DNA of 64,000 nucleotides from K189A clade bacterium. Lineage in GTDB: Bacteria; Pseudomonadota; Gammaproteobacteria; Pseudomonadales; Azotimanducaceae. The position numbers were made by a program, and so were the translations under genes. Below, one piece after another: positions 22,379 to 30,923 of this stretch. The stretch spans positions 16,001-80,000 of the forward strand of contig CACMHG010000005.1 in the NCBI GenBank assembly GCA_902613475.1, written 5' to 3'. The notes under the pieces were generated by a model, which saw only the letters and a list, made by a program, of their open reading frames with translations, searched no databases and was not told where the DNA came from. The first letter of the stretch is position 1. Each line of letters starts with the position of its first letter.

Positions 22379-22771
22379 ATGACGATGCAAGATCCCATTT
22401 CAGACCTGCTGACCCGCGTCCGCAACGCCCAGATGGCAGGCCATGTAGACGTTCAAATGCCGCACTCAAAAGCAAAGTGCGCGATTCTTGACGTCTTGGT
22501 TAGCGAGGGCTTCATTGAGGGTTATACCGTTTCAGATGAAGTAAAAGCCCAGATCACGGTGCAGTTGAAGTATCACAACGGTGGCCCGGTTATTGAAGAG
22601 ATAGACCGCGTTAGCCGACCGGGGCTACGAATTTACAAAGAGAGTAATGACATACCGAAGGTGCGCGGCGGACTCGGCATTGCCATCGTCAGCACTAACA
22701 AGGGTGTTATGACTGATAAAGCCGCCCGTGCCCACGGCATCGGCGGTGAAGTGCTCTGCACAGTATTTTAG
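22379..22771 (+). CDS. rpsH: 30S ribosomal protein S8
   Basis: A 130-residue S8 that binds the 16S central domain. [18 protein letters not shown] and the C-terminal [22 protein letters not shown] are typical. S8 represses the spc operon in E. coli by binding mRNA at rplE; the equivalent mRNA region was not compared. Confidence 0.98.
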   Translation: MTMQDPISDLLTRVRNAQMAGHVDVQMPHSKAKCAILDVLVSEGFIEGYTVSDEVKAQITVQLKYHNGGPVIEEIDRVSRPGLRIYKESNDIPKVRGGLGIAIVSTNKGVMTDKAARAHGIGGEVLCTVF

Positions 22772-22780
22772 GAGAACGCC

Positions 22781-23314
22781 ATGTCACGCGTAGCGAACAG
22801 TCCAGTCGCGCTTCCATCTGGTGTTGAGGTAAAGCTCAGCGGTCAGGGTATTGCCGTGAAGGGCGCGAAGGGCGAAATGGGCTTTGCCATCCATGACCTA
22901 GTTGAACTCGTGCAAGAAGAGAGCGAATTAAAGGTGCGCGCTAAAAGCGAAGAGCGCGGTGCCACGGCGATGGCAGGGACCATGCGCGCCATCGTTCAGA
23001 ACATGGTTACAGGGGTTACCGAGGGGTTTTCGAAGAAGCTCGAACTGCAGGGCGTCGGTTACCGAGCGCAGGCCCAGGGCAACAAGCTAACGCTGCAGCT
23101 CGGATTCTCCCACCCGGTGGAATACACCCTGCCGGAAGGCATCAGCGCAGAGACTCCGAGCCAGACTGAAATTGTGATCAGCGGCGTCGACAAACAGCGC
23201 GTTGGCCAAGTATGCGCTGAAATTCGCGCATTCCGCCCGCCAGAGCCATACAAAGGCAAGGGCGTGCGATATGCCGATGAGTATGTGCGGCGCAAGGAAG
23301 CTAAGAAGAAGTAA
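22781..23314 (+). CDS. rplF: 50S ribosomal protein L6
   Basis: A 177-residue L6 made of two repeated alpha/beta domains, placed near the factor-binding site. [20 protein letters not shown] near the C-terminus is the family signature. A 107-bp gap to rplR follows, larger than the usual spacing in this operon. Confidence 0.98.
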   Translation: MSRVANSPVALPSGVEVKLSGQGIAVKGAKGEMGFAIHDLVELVQEESELKVRAKSEERGATAMAGTMRAIVQNMVTGVTEGFSKKLELQGVGYRAQAQGNKLTLQLGFSHPVEYTLPEGISAETPSQTEIVISGVDKQRVGQVCAEIRAFRPPEPYKGKGVRYADEYVRRKEAKKK

Positions 23315-23421
23315 GGGTTGGATAGGCCAAGTCCTTTGCCAGCGAGCGATGGGCGGCAAGTCGGTCTGAAGACAGATTAGACGCAAGCAGATCAAACGAG
23401 AGATCAGGTTAAGAAAAAGCG

Positions 23422-23772
23422 ATGAACGAAAAGAAAGTAAGCAGATTGAGACGAGCACGACGCAGCCGCATGAAGATGCGCGAGTTGGGCGCGACTCGAT
23501 TGTCCGTTTGCCGTACCCCGAAGCACATATACGCTCAAGTGATTTCCCCGGACGGTGGAACCATCTTAGCGCAGGCAAGCACGCTGGATGCAGATTTGCG
23601 TTCAGGCCCCACGGGCAATGTTGAGACGGCTGCAAAAGTCGGCACGCTGATCGCCGAAAGAGCGAAAGCTCAGGGCGTTAGCGAAGTCGCATTTGATCGT
23701 TCAGGGTTTAAATATCACGGTCGCGTCAAGGCACTCGCCGACGCTGCCCGAGAAGGTGGACTGGAGTTTTAG
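23422..23772 (+). CDS. rplR: 50S ribosomal protein L18
   Basis: A 116-residue L18, a 5S rRNA binder. The Arg-rich N-terminus ([20 protein letters not shown]) and the C-terminal [24 protein letters not shown] match the family. Its stop touches the rpsE ATG with no gap. Confidence 0.97.
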   Translation: MNEKKVSRLRRARRSRMKMRELGATRLSVCRTPKHIYAQVISPDGGTILAQASTLDADLRSGPTGNVETAAKVGTLIAERAKAQGVSEVAFDRSGFKYHGRVKALADAAREGGLEF

Positions 23773-24276
23773 ATGGCGTATACCGAAGAGATTCGCGAAG
23801 AGGGACTGATCGAAAAATTGGTTCAAGTGAACCGGGTTGCCAAAGTAGTCAAGGGCGGCCGTATATTCGGTTTTACCGCATTGACCGTCGTTGGCGATGG
23901 CAATGGCAAGGTGGGCTTTGGTCGCGGTAAGGCGCGAGAAGTGCCGACTGCGATTCAAAAGGCCATGGAAGCCGCGCGCCGTAACATGGTCGAAGTGGAC
24001 TTAGATGGCGATACGCTTTGGTATGCGACAACCGCCAGGCACTCTGCGTCCAAGGTCTACATGCAGCCTGCATCAGAAGGTACAGGCGTAATCGCCGGTG
24101 GTGCCATGCGTGCAGTGTTGGAGGCCGCTGGCGTTCAAAACGTCTTGGCCAAGTGCTATGGCTCGACGAACCCGGTCAATGTGGTGCAGGCAACGTTTAA
24201 AGCCCTAACAGGAACCAAGTCGCCAGCGCGGGTAGCAGAGAAGCGCGGCAAGGACATCGACTCAGTCGTTGCCTAA
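23773..24276 (+). CDS. rpsE: 30S ribosomal protein S5
   Basis: A 167-residue S5. The N-terminal dsRNA-binding-like domain contains [19 protein letters not shown], with the spectinomycin-loop residues unchanged, and [19 protein letters not shown] follows. S5 with S4 and S3 forms the mRNA entry helicase site. Confidence 0.98.
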   Translation: MAYTEEIREEGLIEKLVQVNRVAKVVKGGRIFGFTALTVVGDGNGKVGFGRGKAREVPTAIQKAMEAARRNMVEVDLDGDTLWYATTARHSASKVYMQPASEGTGVIAGGAMRAVLEAAGVQNVLAKCYGSTNPVNVVQATFKALTGTKSPARVAEKRGKDIDSVVA

Positions 24277-24342
24277 GGCAGGCAATTTCGTCTGCGCGGT
24301 TGAATCGCGTATGCGGAATGAACAGGTATCAAGGAAAGCCAG

Positions 24343-24531
24343 ATGAGTGACAAAACAGTAAGGGTGACCCTGACAAAGAGCCCAATTGGTCGGCTTAAGA
24401 GCCATAAAGCTTGTGTAGCCGGGCTGGGTTTGCGTCGTATTGGTCATACGGTCACGTTAGAAGATACCCCTGCGGTGCGGGGCATGATTAATCGCGTCAA
24501 CTACATGGTTCGCGTCGAGGGAGAAGGGTAA
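24343..24531 (+). CDS. rpmD: 50S ribosomal protein L30
   Basis: A 62-residue L30 ([40 protein letters not shown]). Its TAA overlaps the rplO ATG by one base. L30 is a small non-essential 50S protein lost in some lineages, but it is kept here. Confidence 0.96.
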   Translation: MSDKTVRVTLTKSPIGRLKSHKACVAGLGLRRIGHTVTLEDTPAVRGMINRVNYMVRVEGEG

Positions 24532-25028
24532 TGCATCTGAATGATTTGCATCCGGCGGCAGGCAGCAAAAAAGCCAAGCGTCGTGTAGGGCGCGGTCAAA
24601 GTTCAGGCTTTGGCAAAACTGCCGCTCATGGTCAGAAAGGCCAGAAGGCGCGTTCAGGGGGTGGTGTTCGACCCGGTTTCGAGGGCGGACAGTTACCGTT
24701 GCAGATGCGTATACCTAAGTTTGGTTTTCGCTCGCGAATTGGCTTGGTCACCGCGGAAGTGCGGCTTAGCGAGTTGAACAAGGTAAAGGGCGATGTTGTT
24801 AATTTGGACAGCCTAAAAGCTGCCAACGTAGTCCGCAGAGACATGAAGCGCGCTCGCATCATGTTATCCGGCGAAGTCGGCAAAGCGCTCAAAGTCGAAG
24901 ATGCACATATTGCCGTCACCAAGGGCGCCCGAGCGTCGATTGAAGCGGCCGGCGGGCAGGTCATAGACATTAGCCTGCCAGAAAAAGGTCGACTGCAGAA
25001 AAAAGAGAAGCCTGCCGAGACGGCTTAG
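24531..25028 (+). CDS. rplO: 50S ribosomal protein L15
   Basis: A 165-residue L15, about 20 residues longer than in E. coli, mostly as a charged C-terminal tail rich in Lys and Glu. The Gly/Lys-rich N-terminus ([20 protein letters not shown]) threads into 23S RNA. It precedes secY by 46 bases. Confidence 0.97.
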   Translation: MHLNDLHPAAGSKKAKRRVGRGQSSGFGKTAAHGQKGQKARSGGGVRPGFEGGQLPLQMRIPKFGFRSRIGLVTAEVRLSELNKVKGDVVNLDSLKAANVVRRDMKRARIMLSGEVGKALKVEDAHIAVTKGARASIEAAGGQVIDISLPEKGRLQKKEKPAETA

Positions 25029-25074
25029 CGCGTACGGCAGACAACAGAGAATAGCGACGAACTGAAGAACTTAC

Positions 25075-26409
25075 ATGTCACGTAATCAAGAAGAGATTGC
25101 CAATCAACTGGCAGGAAATCAGGCGGGAGTTGCCGAACTCCGCAGCCGGCTTCTGTTCGTCTTGTTTGCGCTACTGGTTTATCGCGTGGGCACGCACATC
25201 CCGGTACCTGGAATAGACCCAAGTCAGCTCCAGGCCCTGTTCAATCAAAATCAGGGCGGCATTCTCGAACTGTTTAATATGTTCTCCGGCGGAGCCTGGG
25301 AGCGCATGAGTATTCTGGCTCTGGGCGTTATCCCCTACATTACCGCCAGCATTATCATGAACTTGCTGACCATGATGTGGCCACAGTTCCAGCAGTGGCG
25401 CAAAGAAGGGGAAGCCGGGCGCCGTAAAATTACAAAGGCGACCCGATATCTAACCTTGGGTATTGCACTAATTCAGGGCACCTCCCTTGCGGTCACCTTG
25501 GGGAACCAGGGGCTCGCGTTTGATACCGGCCTGACGTTCTTGTTCGTTGCGGCACTTACGCTGGTGACCGGCTCTATTTTTATGATGTGGCTCGGCGAAC
25601 AAATCACCGAGCGCGGAGTGGGCAACGGAATCTCGCTGCTGATTTTTTCAGGTATTGTTTCGGGGTTCCCCGCTGCGATAGGGCAGATGTTTGAAGCAGC
25701 GCGATTGGGCAACATCAACATCATCGCTCTCCTGGTAATGGGCGCTCTTGCAGTCGCCGTTGTATGGTTTGTGGTTCGCGTAGAACGTGGCCAGCGCCGA
25801 ATCACCGTAAACTATGCCAAACGCCAGCAGGGTCGGCGTATGGTGCAGGCCCAAAGCAGTCATCTGCCATTGAAGATCAATATGGCTGGCGTCATCCCGG
25901 CTATTTTTGCCTCCAGCCTGCTGCTCGCACCGGCTTCCATGGCTAGCTGGTTCGGCAGCAACCCCGGCATGGGGGCACTGCAGCAAATTGCGTTGGTACT
26001 GTCACCCGGACAGCCGCTTTACATCATGATGTTTGCTGCGGGAATCATATTTTTCAGCTTCTTTTATACCGCCATCATGTTCGATCCAAAGGACGTTGCG
26101 GATAACCTAAAGCGCCAAGGTGCCTATGTACCCGGTATTCGCCCCGGGGCTCAAACGTCTAAGTACATTGATGACGTCATCACTCGCCTAACGGTTTTTG
26201 GATCGCTTTACGTGACCTTGGTCTGCTTGTTGCCGGAATTTATGGTGGTGTTTTTTGATACCTCCTTTCAGCTTGGCGGCACGGCAGTCTTGATTGTCGT
26301 TGTTGTGGCCATGGACTTTATGGCCCAGGTGCAGTCGCACCTCATGAGCAGCCAGTACGCGAAGCTCATGGAGAAGTCCAAGATCCAAAACTATGGAAAG
26401 CGGCGATAA
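25075..26409 (+). CDS. secY: Protein translocase subunit SecY
   Basis: A 444-residue integral membrane protein with ten hydrophobic segments, the protein-conducting channel partnered by SecE (start of window). RVGTHIPVPGIDP near the N-terminus forms the plug region, and GNGISLLIFSGIVSGFP is the signature in TM5. The cytosolic loop with PKDVADNLKRQGAYVPGIRPG contacts SecA. Normal spc-operon position. Confidence 0.98.
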   Translation: MSRNQEEIANQLAGNQAGVAELRSRLLFVLFALLVYRVGTHIPVPGIDPSQLQALFNQNQGGILELFNMFSGGAWERMSILALGVIPYITASIIMNLLTMMWPQFQQWRKEGEAGRRKITKATRYLTLGIALIQGTSLAVTLGNQGLAFDTGLTFLFVAALTLVTGSIFMMWLGEQITERGVGNGISLLIFSGIVSGFPAAIGQMFEAARLGNINIIALLVMGALAVAVVWFVVRVERGQRRITVNYAKRQQGRRMVQAQSSHLPLKINMAGVIPAIFASSLLLAPASMASWFGSNPGMGALQQIALVLSPGQPLYIMMFAAGIIFFSFFYTAIMFDPKDVADNLKRQGAYVPGIRPGAQTSKYIDDVITRLTVFGSLYVTLVCLLPEFMVVFFDTSFQLGGTAVLIVVVVAMDFMAQVQSHLMSSQYAKLMEKSKIQNYGKRR

Positions 26410-26430
26410 CCGCCACAGCAGGTTGGGACT

Positions 26431-26547
26431 ATGAAAGTTAGAGCATCAGTAAAGAAAATTTGTCGGAACTGCAAAATCGTCAAACGCCATGGCGTAGTGC
26501 GCGTTATTTGCAGTGCCGAACCTCGTCATAAGCAACGCCAAGGGTAA
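26431..26547 (+). CDS. rpmJ: 50S ribosomal protein L36
   Basis: A 38-residue protein, [20 protein letters not shown] at its start and [11 protein letters not shown] at its end, nearly identical to E. coli L36. Cys11, Cys14, Cys27 and His33 form the zinc ribbon, so this is the zinc-binding form. It lies between secY and rpsM, 21 bases after the secY stop. Confidence 0.95.
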   Translation: MKVRASVKKICRNCKIVKRHGVVRVICSAEPRHKQRQG

Positions 26548-26586
26548 TTGGTAGCTATGACTTTAAGTGTAAGACGGAGCAAATAG

Positions 26587-26943
26587 ATGGCACGTATTGC
26601 CGGAATCAACATCCCGGATAATAAGCATGCGCGAGTATCGCTGACTTATATCTTTGGTATCGGCGCCACGACGGCGCTGAAAATCTGCGATGCCGCAGGT
26701 GTGAGACCCGATGAGAAAATCGGCGAGCTTGACGAGGCGAGCTTGGATGCGATTCGTAACGAAGTCGCCCAACGCACGGTAGAGGGCGACTTACGCCGCG
26801 AAAGTTCCATGAACATCAAACGTTTGATGGATCTGGGTTGCTATCGCGGTATGCGTCATCGCCGTCATCTGCCAGTACATGGACAACGTACTCGAACCAA
26901 TGCACGCACCCGTAAGGGTCCGCGCCGACCGATCCGCAAGTAG
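26587..26943 (+). CDS. rpsM: 30S ribosomal protein S13
   Basis: A 118-residue S13 that forms the 30S side of bridges B1a/B1b and has a basic tail near P-site tRNA ([20 protein letters not shown]). [20 protein letters not shown] is the usual start. Opens the alpha operon. Confidence 0.98.
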   Translation: MARIAGINIPDNKHARVSLTYIFGIGATTALKICDAAGVRPDEKIGELDEASLDAIRNEVAQRTVEGDLRRESSMNIKRLMDLGCYRGMRHRRHLPVHGQRTRTNARTRKGPRRPIRK

Positions 26944-26967
26944 CGTAAAAGATCAGGATAAGTAGAT

Positions 26968-27342
26968 ATGGCGGAAAAAAAGAAAGCAAAACGTGTCGTG
27001 GTAGATGGCTTGGCCCATATCCATGCATCGTTCAACAACACGATCATTACCATTACTGATCGGCAAGGTAATGCGCTTAGCTGGGCAACGTCTGGAGGCT
27101 CAGGCTTTCGTGGCTCTCGCAAGAGCACGCCCTTTGCAGCGCAGGTTGCCGCAGAACGTGCCAGCAATGTAGCCGTTGAATTCGGTATGAAGAGCGTTGA
27201 TGTCTTTGTAAAGGGCCCAGGCCCAGGTCGAGAATCAGCCGTGCGAGCGATTAACGCCGCAGGTCTAAAGATAAACAGCATCGCCGATGTGACACCGATT
27301 CCACACAACGGCTGTCGCCCGCCAAAGCGTCGTCGCGTTTAG
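26968..27342 (+). CDS. rpsK: 30S ribosomal protein S11
   Basis: A 124-residue S11 in the 30S platform. The motif [20 protein letters not shown] and the C-terminal [18 protein letters not shown], containing the Asn-Gly that can isomerise to isoaspartate, are intact. Confidence 0.98.
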   Translation: MAEKKKAKRVVVDGLAHIHASFNNTIITITDRQGNALSWATSGGSGFRGSRKSTPFAAQVAAERASNVAVEFGMKSVDVFVKGPGPGRESAVRAINAAGLKINSIADVTPIPHNGCRPPKRRRV

Positions 27343-27392
27343 CGCTGAAACGGCAGCGAACTGGCTAGAAGAATACTCACGGAGATAAATGT

Positions 27393-28013
27393 ATGGCCCG
27401 GTATTTAGGTCCAAAACTCAAACTCAGTCGTCGAGAGGGTACCGATCTCTTCTTGAAGAGCGGCGTCCGCCCGATCGACTCCAAGTGCAAAATCGACAAT
27501 GCACCGGGTCAACATGGCATTCGCCGTGGTCGCCTCTCAGACTACGCAATCCAGTTGCGTGAAAAACAGAAAGTGCGCCGCATTTATGGCGTGCTTGAGA
27601 AGCAGTTTCGCAATTACTACAAAGCGGCGGATCGCAGAAAAGGCGCAACCGGCGAGAATTTGCTGAAACTGTTAGAGAGTCGGCTAGATAACGTTGTCTA
27701 TCGCATGGGTTATGGCTCTACACGTGCAGAAAGCCGACAGCTGGTTTCGCATAAGGCCATCACCGTTAATGGCGGCATCGTGAACATTGCCTCTTATCAG
27801 GTAAGGGCTGACGACATCGTTGCGGTGGCGGAAAAATCCAAAGGTCAGCTGCGCATTCAGGCAGCCCTGCAGTTGGCCGCCCAGCGCGGACAGGTCGACT
27901 GGGTTGAGGTAAGCGCAGAAAAGATGGAGGGTACTTTCAAGCGCCTCCCAGACCGCGAAGAGCTGCCCGCTGAGATTAATGAAAACCTCATCGTAGAGCT
28001 TTACTCCAAGTAA
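27393..28013 (+). CDS. rpsD: 30S ribosomal protein S4
   Basis: A 206-residue S4. The N-terminus [20 protein letters not shown] is followed by the S4 RNA-binding domain (about 95-155, [20 protein letters not shown]). S4 starts 30S assembly and represses the alpha operon in E. coli via an mRNA pseudoknot ahead of rpsM; the 39-bp rpmJ-rpsM gap plus the rpsM start is where such a fold would be. Confidence 0.98.
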   Translation: MARYLGPKLKLSRREGTDLFLKSGVRPIDSKCKIDNAPGQHGIRRGRLSDYAIQLREKQKVRRIYGVLEKQFRNYYKAADRRKGATGENLLKLLESRLDNVVYRMGYGSTRAESRQLVSHKAITVNGGIVNIASYQVRADDIVAVAEKSKGQLRIQAALQLAAQRGQVDWVEVSAEKMEGTFKRLPDREELPAEINENLIVELYSK

Positions 28014-28053
28014 TTTTCGTCACGCCTAGTTTGGCGTTTGTGGGAGACACCAT

Positions 28054-29046
28054 ATGTCACAGCTTGTTAATGAATTTCTAACACCACAACAAATTAATGT
28101 GCAGTCCGATAGCCCATTCAGCGCCAAGGTTACCTTGGAGCCTCTTGAGCGCGGATTCGGGCATACGCTGGGGAACACCCTTCGCCGCATTTTGCTGTCT
28201 TCCATGCCAGGCTGCGCGATCACTGAAGTGCAAATCGATGGAGTGCTGCACGAGTACAGCACGATGGAAGGTGTGCAAGAAGACGTCATCGACATTCTGC
28301 TGAACCTTAAAGACATCAGCATCGTCATGCACAACCAAGAAGAGGGTGTGATCACCCTAAGCAAAGAAGGTGCGGGCGCCGTTTTAGCCGGTGATTTTCA
28401 GCTCACCGAAGATATTGAAATTGCTAACCCTGACCATGTGGTTTGCAATTTGAACGAAAAAGGCTCAATTCGCATTGAGGCACGGGTGACGCGTGGGCGC
28501 GGTTATGTGCCCGTGGACTCCATTTCCGATCCCGAAGAAGAATCTCGCACCATCGGCACACTGCGCCTCGATGCTTCCTACAGTCCAATGCGCCGGGTCG
28601 CGTACAGCGTAGAAAGCACGCGTGTCGAGCAGCGCACTGACCTTGACAAGCTGGTTCTCGATCTCGAGACCAACGGCACGATTGACCCTGAGGAATCTAT
28701 TCGACGCGCTGCCACCATTCTTCAGCATCAGCTTGCTGTTTTTGTCGATCTCGACAACGAAAAAGAGCAGATCGTTGAAGAAAAAGAAGACGAGGTCGAT
28801 CCAATTCTGATCAGACCGGTGGATGATCTTGAGCTGACTGTCCGGTCAGCGAACTGCCTTAAAGCAGAGAACATCTACTACATTGGCGACTTGATTCAGC
28901 GCACGGAAGTAGAGCTTTTGAAGACACCAAATCTGGGTAAAAAGTCTCTGACCGAAATCAAAGATGTGCTGGCTTCACGCGGATTGGCCCTGGGCATGCG
29001 CCTAGAAAATTGGCCCCCCGCGAATTTGCACGGCGGACGCCTTTAG
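28054..29046 (+). CDS. rpoA: DNA-directed RNA polymerase alpha subunit
   Basis: A 330-residue alpha subunit. The N-terminal dimerisation domain includes [20 protein letters not shown]. An acidic linker at about 235-250 ([15 protein letters not shown]) leads to the C-terminal domain (about 255-320), which binds UP elements and activators; [19 protein letters not shown] is its core. Order rpsM-rpsK-rpsD-rpoA-rplQ is standard. Confidence 0.99.
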   Translation: MSQLVNEFLTPQQINVQSDSPFSAKVTLEPLERGFGHTLGNTLRRILLSSMPGCAITEVQIDGVLHEYSTMEGVQEDVIDILLNLKDISIVMHNQEEGVITLSKEGAGAVLAGDFQLTEDIEIANPDHVVCNLNEKGSIRIEARVTRGRGYVPVDSISDPEEESRTIGTLRLDASYSPMRRVAYSVESTRVEQRTDLDKLVLDLETNGTIDPEESIRRAATILQHQLAVFVDLDNEKEQIVEEKEDEVDPILIRPVDDLELTVRSANCLKAENIYYIGDLIQRTEVELLKTPNLGKKSLTEIKDVLASRGLALGMRLENWPPANLHGGRL

Positions 29047-29115
29047 ACAATATCGGTTAAGAACGAACACGATTATTGCGTTGTGAAACGCGAACCATAG
29101 CGACAGGAACGAACA

Positions 29116-29730
29116 ATGCGTCATCGAAAGAGTGGCAGACAGTTAAACCGAAACAGCTCACATCGCAAAGCGATGTTTAGCAGTATGGCTGCTTCGCTGA
29201 TCGAAAGTGAAGTGATCAAGACGACGCTGCCCAAGGCCAAGGAACTCAGACGCGTCGTGGAGCCGTTAATCACGTTGGCCAAGGAAGATTCAGTCGCTAA
29301 CCGTCGTCTGGCCTTTTCGCGCATGCGCAGCAAGTCAGCAGTTGGTAAGTTGTTCACAGAGCACGGTCCGCGTTATCAAGATCGTCCCGGCGGCTACACT
29401 CGCATTCTTAAGTGCGGCTTTCGTACGGGCGACGCTGCACCCATGGCATACATCGAGTTGGTTGGTCGCCCCATTATTGCTGACGAATTAGATGAAGATT
29501 ACGCCAACGCTCAGGCCCTGCCCGCAGCGGCGGAGACCGTAGAAGAGACAGTTGAGCCTGTTGCGGAAACAGCGGCTGAAGAAACAGTCACTGAAGAGGC
29601 GGCGGTTGAAGAAGCTGCCGAAGAGTCAGCTGAAGAATCGACTGCCCAGGCCCCAGAAGACAGCGCCGAGGCCCAAGCTGAAGAGTCGAGTACAGAACAT
29701 GAATCTGACGAAGAAAAGAAAGACGGCTAA
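29116..29730 (+). CDS. rplQ: 50S ribosomal protein L17 with an acidic C-terminal extension
   Basis: Residues 1-118 are ordinary L17 ([40 protein letters not shown]). After that comes an extension of about 86 residues, giving 204 in all against 127 in E. coli. In the last 84 residues I count 31 Asp/Glu, much Ala and only two Lys, so the tail is strongly acidic and probably disordered. It is in frame with no sign of fusion to a known domain. L17 sits near the exit tunnel, so the tail could project from the ribosome there. The function of the tail is unknown. Confidence 0.95.
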   Translation: MRHRKSGRQLNRNSSHRKAMFSSMAASLIESEVIKTTLPKAKELRRVVEPLITLAKEDSVANRRLAFSRMRSKSAVGKLFTEHGPRYQDRPGGYTRILKCGFRTGDAAPMAYIELVGRPIIADELDEDYANAQALPAAAETVEETVEPVAETAAEETVTEEAAVEEAAEESAEESTAQAPEDSAEAQAEESSTEHESDEEKKDG

Positions 29731-29736
29731 ACACCT

Positions 29737-30864
29737 ATGAATACAAGCTTTCACCCGACGCCTCGCACCTTGATGGGCCCCGGTCCGTCTGACGTCCATC
29801 CGCGCGTTCTAGGGGCCATGGGGAAAGCGACTATCGGCCATCTCGACCCTGAATTTGTTGGGTTGATGGAAGAGATCAAGGACCTGATGCGATATACCTT
29901 TCGCACGTCCAATACACTGACATTACCTTTGTCGGCGCCTGGCTCTGCAGCCATGGAAGCGGCCTATGCCAACCTGCTGGAACCCGGCGACAAGGCCATC
30001 GTCTGCATAAATGGCGTCTTCGGTATGCGCATGGCGGAAAACGTCAGACGCATGGGTGGTGAGCTAGTCACCGTGGAAGACGAGTGGGGTATCCAAGTTG
30101 ACCCTGAAAAACTGCGCACAGCTTTGCAAGAAAATCCCGACGCGAAAATTGTCGGCTTCGTACACGCAGAGACATCGACGGGTGTATGCAGTGACGTGAA
30201 AACCCTGTGCGGTCTCGCAAAAGAACAGGGCTGTCTGACTATCGTTGACTCCGTCACAGGCTTAGCCGGCGTTGAGCTGAACGTGGACGAGTGGCAGGCA
30301 GACGTTGCTTATTCAGGCACTCAGAAGTGTCTTTCAGCGCCTCCCGGTATAAGCCTCATCACGTTCAGCCAAGCCGCCGCAGACCGAGTTAAGGCGCGCA
30401 ATACACCAGTTCAAAGCTGGTTTTTAGATGTTTCTCTGCTCATGGCTTATTGGGAAGGTGGCCAGGGCGGCGGCCGTACCTATCACCATACCGCGCCTGT
30501 GAATGCTATGTACGGGCTGCATGAAGCGCTGCTCATGGTGAAAGAAGAGGGCCTCGAGCAGTCATGGGAAAAGCATCGCACAATGCATGCATCTCTTTAT
30601 GAAAATTTGAGCGGACTCGGTTTGGAGTTTGTCGTCGATGCCTCCTATCGATTGCCTCAGCTAAACCTTGTGAAAGTGCCAGAGGGCGTTGACGAGGCAG
30701 CTGTTCGCAAGCAACTGCTGCAGCAATTTAACCTCGAAATCGGCGCGGGTCTCGGCGCCTTCGCTGGCAAGGTCTGGCGCATAGGGTTGATGGGCTACTC
30801 CGCACGGCAAGAAAATGTGCAGTTGTGCACAAGTGCTCTGCGAGCTTGCTTGCCCAGCAGTTAG
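29737..30864 (+). CDS. Class V PLP aminotransferase, alanine/serine-glyoxylate type
   Basis: A 375-residue fold-type I enzyme. The start TLMGPGPSDVHPRVLGAMG is typical of alanine-glyoxylate, serine-glyoxylate and ureidoglycine-glyoxylate aminotransferases. Lys197 in SGTQKCLSAPPG should hold PLP, Asp171 in VDSVTGLAG should contact the pyridine nitrogen, and RIGLMGYSA near the end binds the carboxylate. The exact substrate cannot be told from sequence. It begins only 6 bases after rplQ with no terminator between them, so it may ride on the alpha-operon transcript. Confidence 0.85.
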   Translation: MNTSFHPTPRTLMGPGPSDVHPRVLGAMGKATIGHLDPEFVGLMEEIKDLMRYTFRTSNTLTLPLSAPGSAAMEAAYANLLEPGDKAIVCINGVFGMRMAENVRRMGGELVTVEDEWGIQVDPEKLRTALQENPDAKIVGFVHAETSTGVCSDVKTLCGLAKEQGCLTIVDSVTGLAGVELNVDEWQADVAYSGTQKCLSAPPGISLITFSQAAADRVKARNTPVQSWFLDVSLLMAYWEGGQGGGRTYHHTAPVNAMYGLHEALLMVKEEGLEQSWEKHRTMHASLYENLSGLGLEFVVDASYRLPQLNLVKVPEGVDEAAVRKQLLQQFNLEIGAGLGAFAGKVWRIGLMGYSARQENVQLCTSALRACLPSS

Positions 30865-30923
30865 TCTCTTTACCGTCTCAAGGCGCGGGGACTCAGCGAG
30901 ATGCTGACGACTCGCCCAGTACG

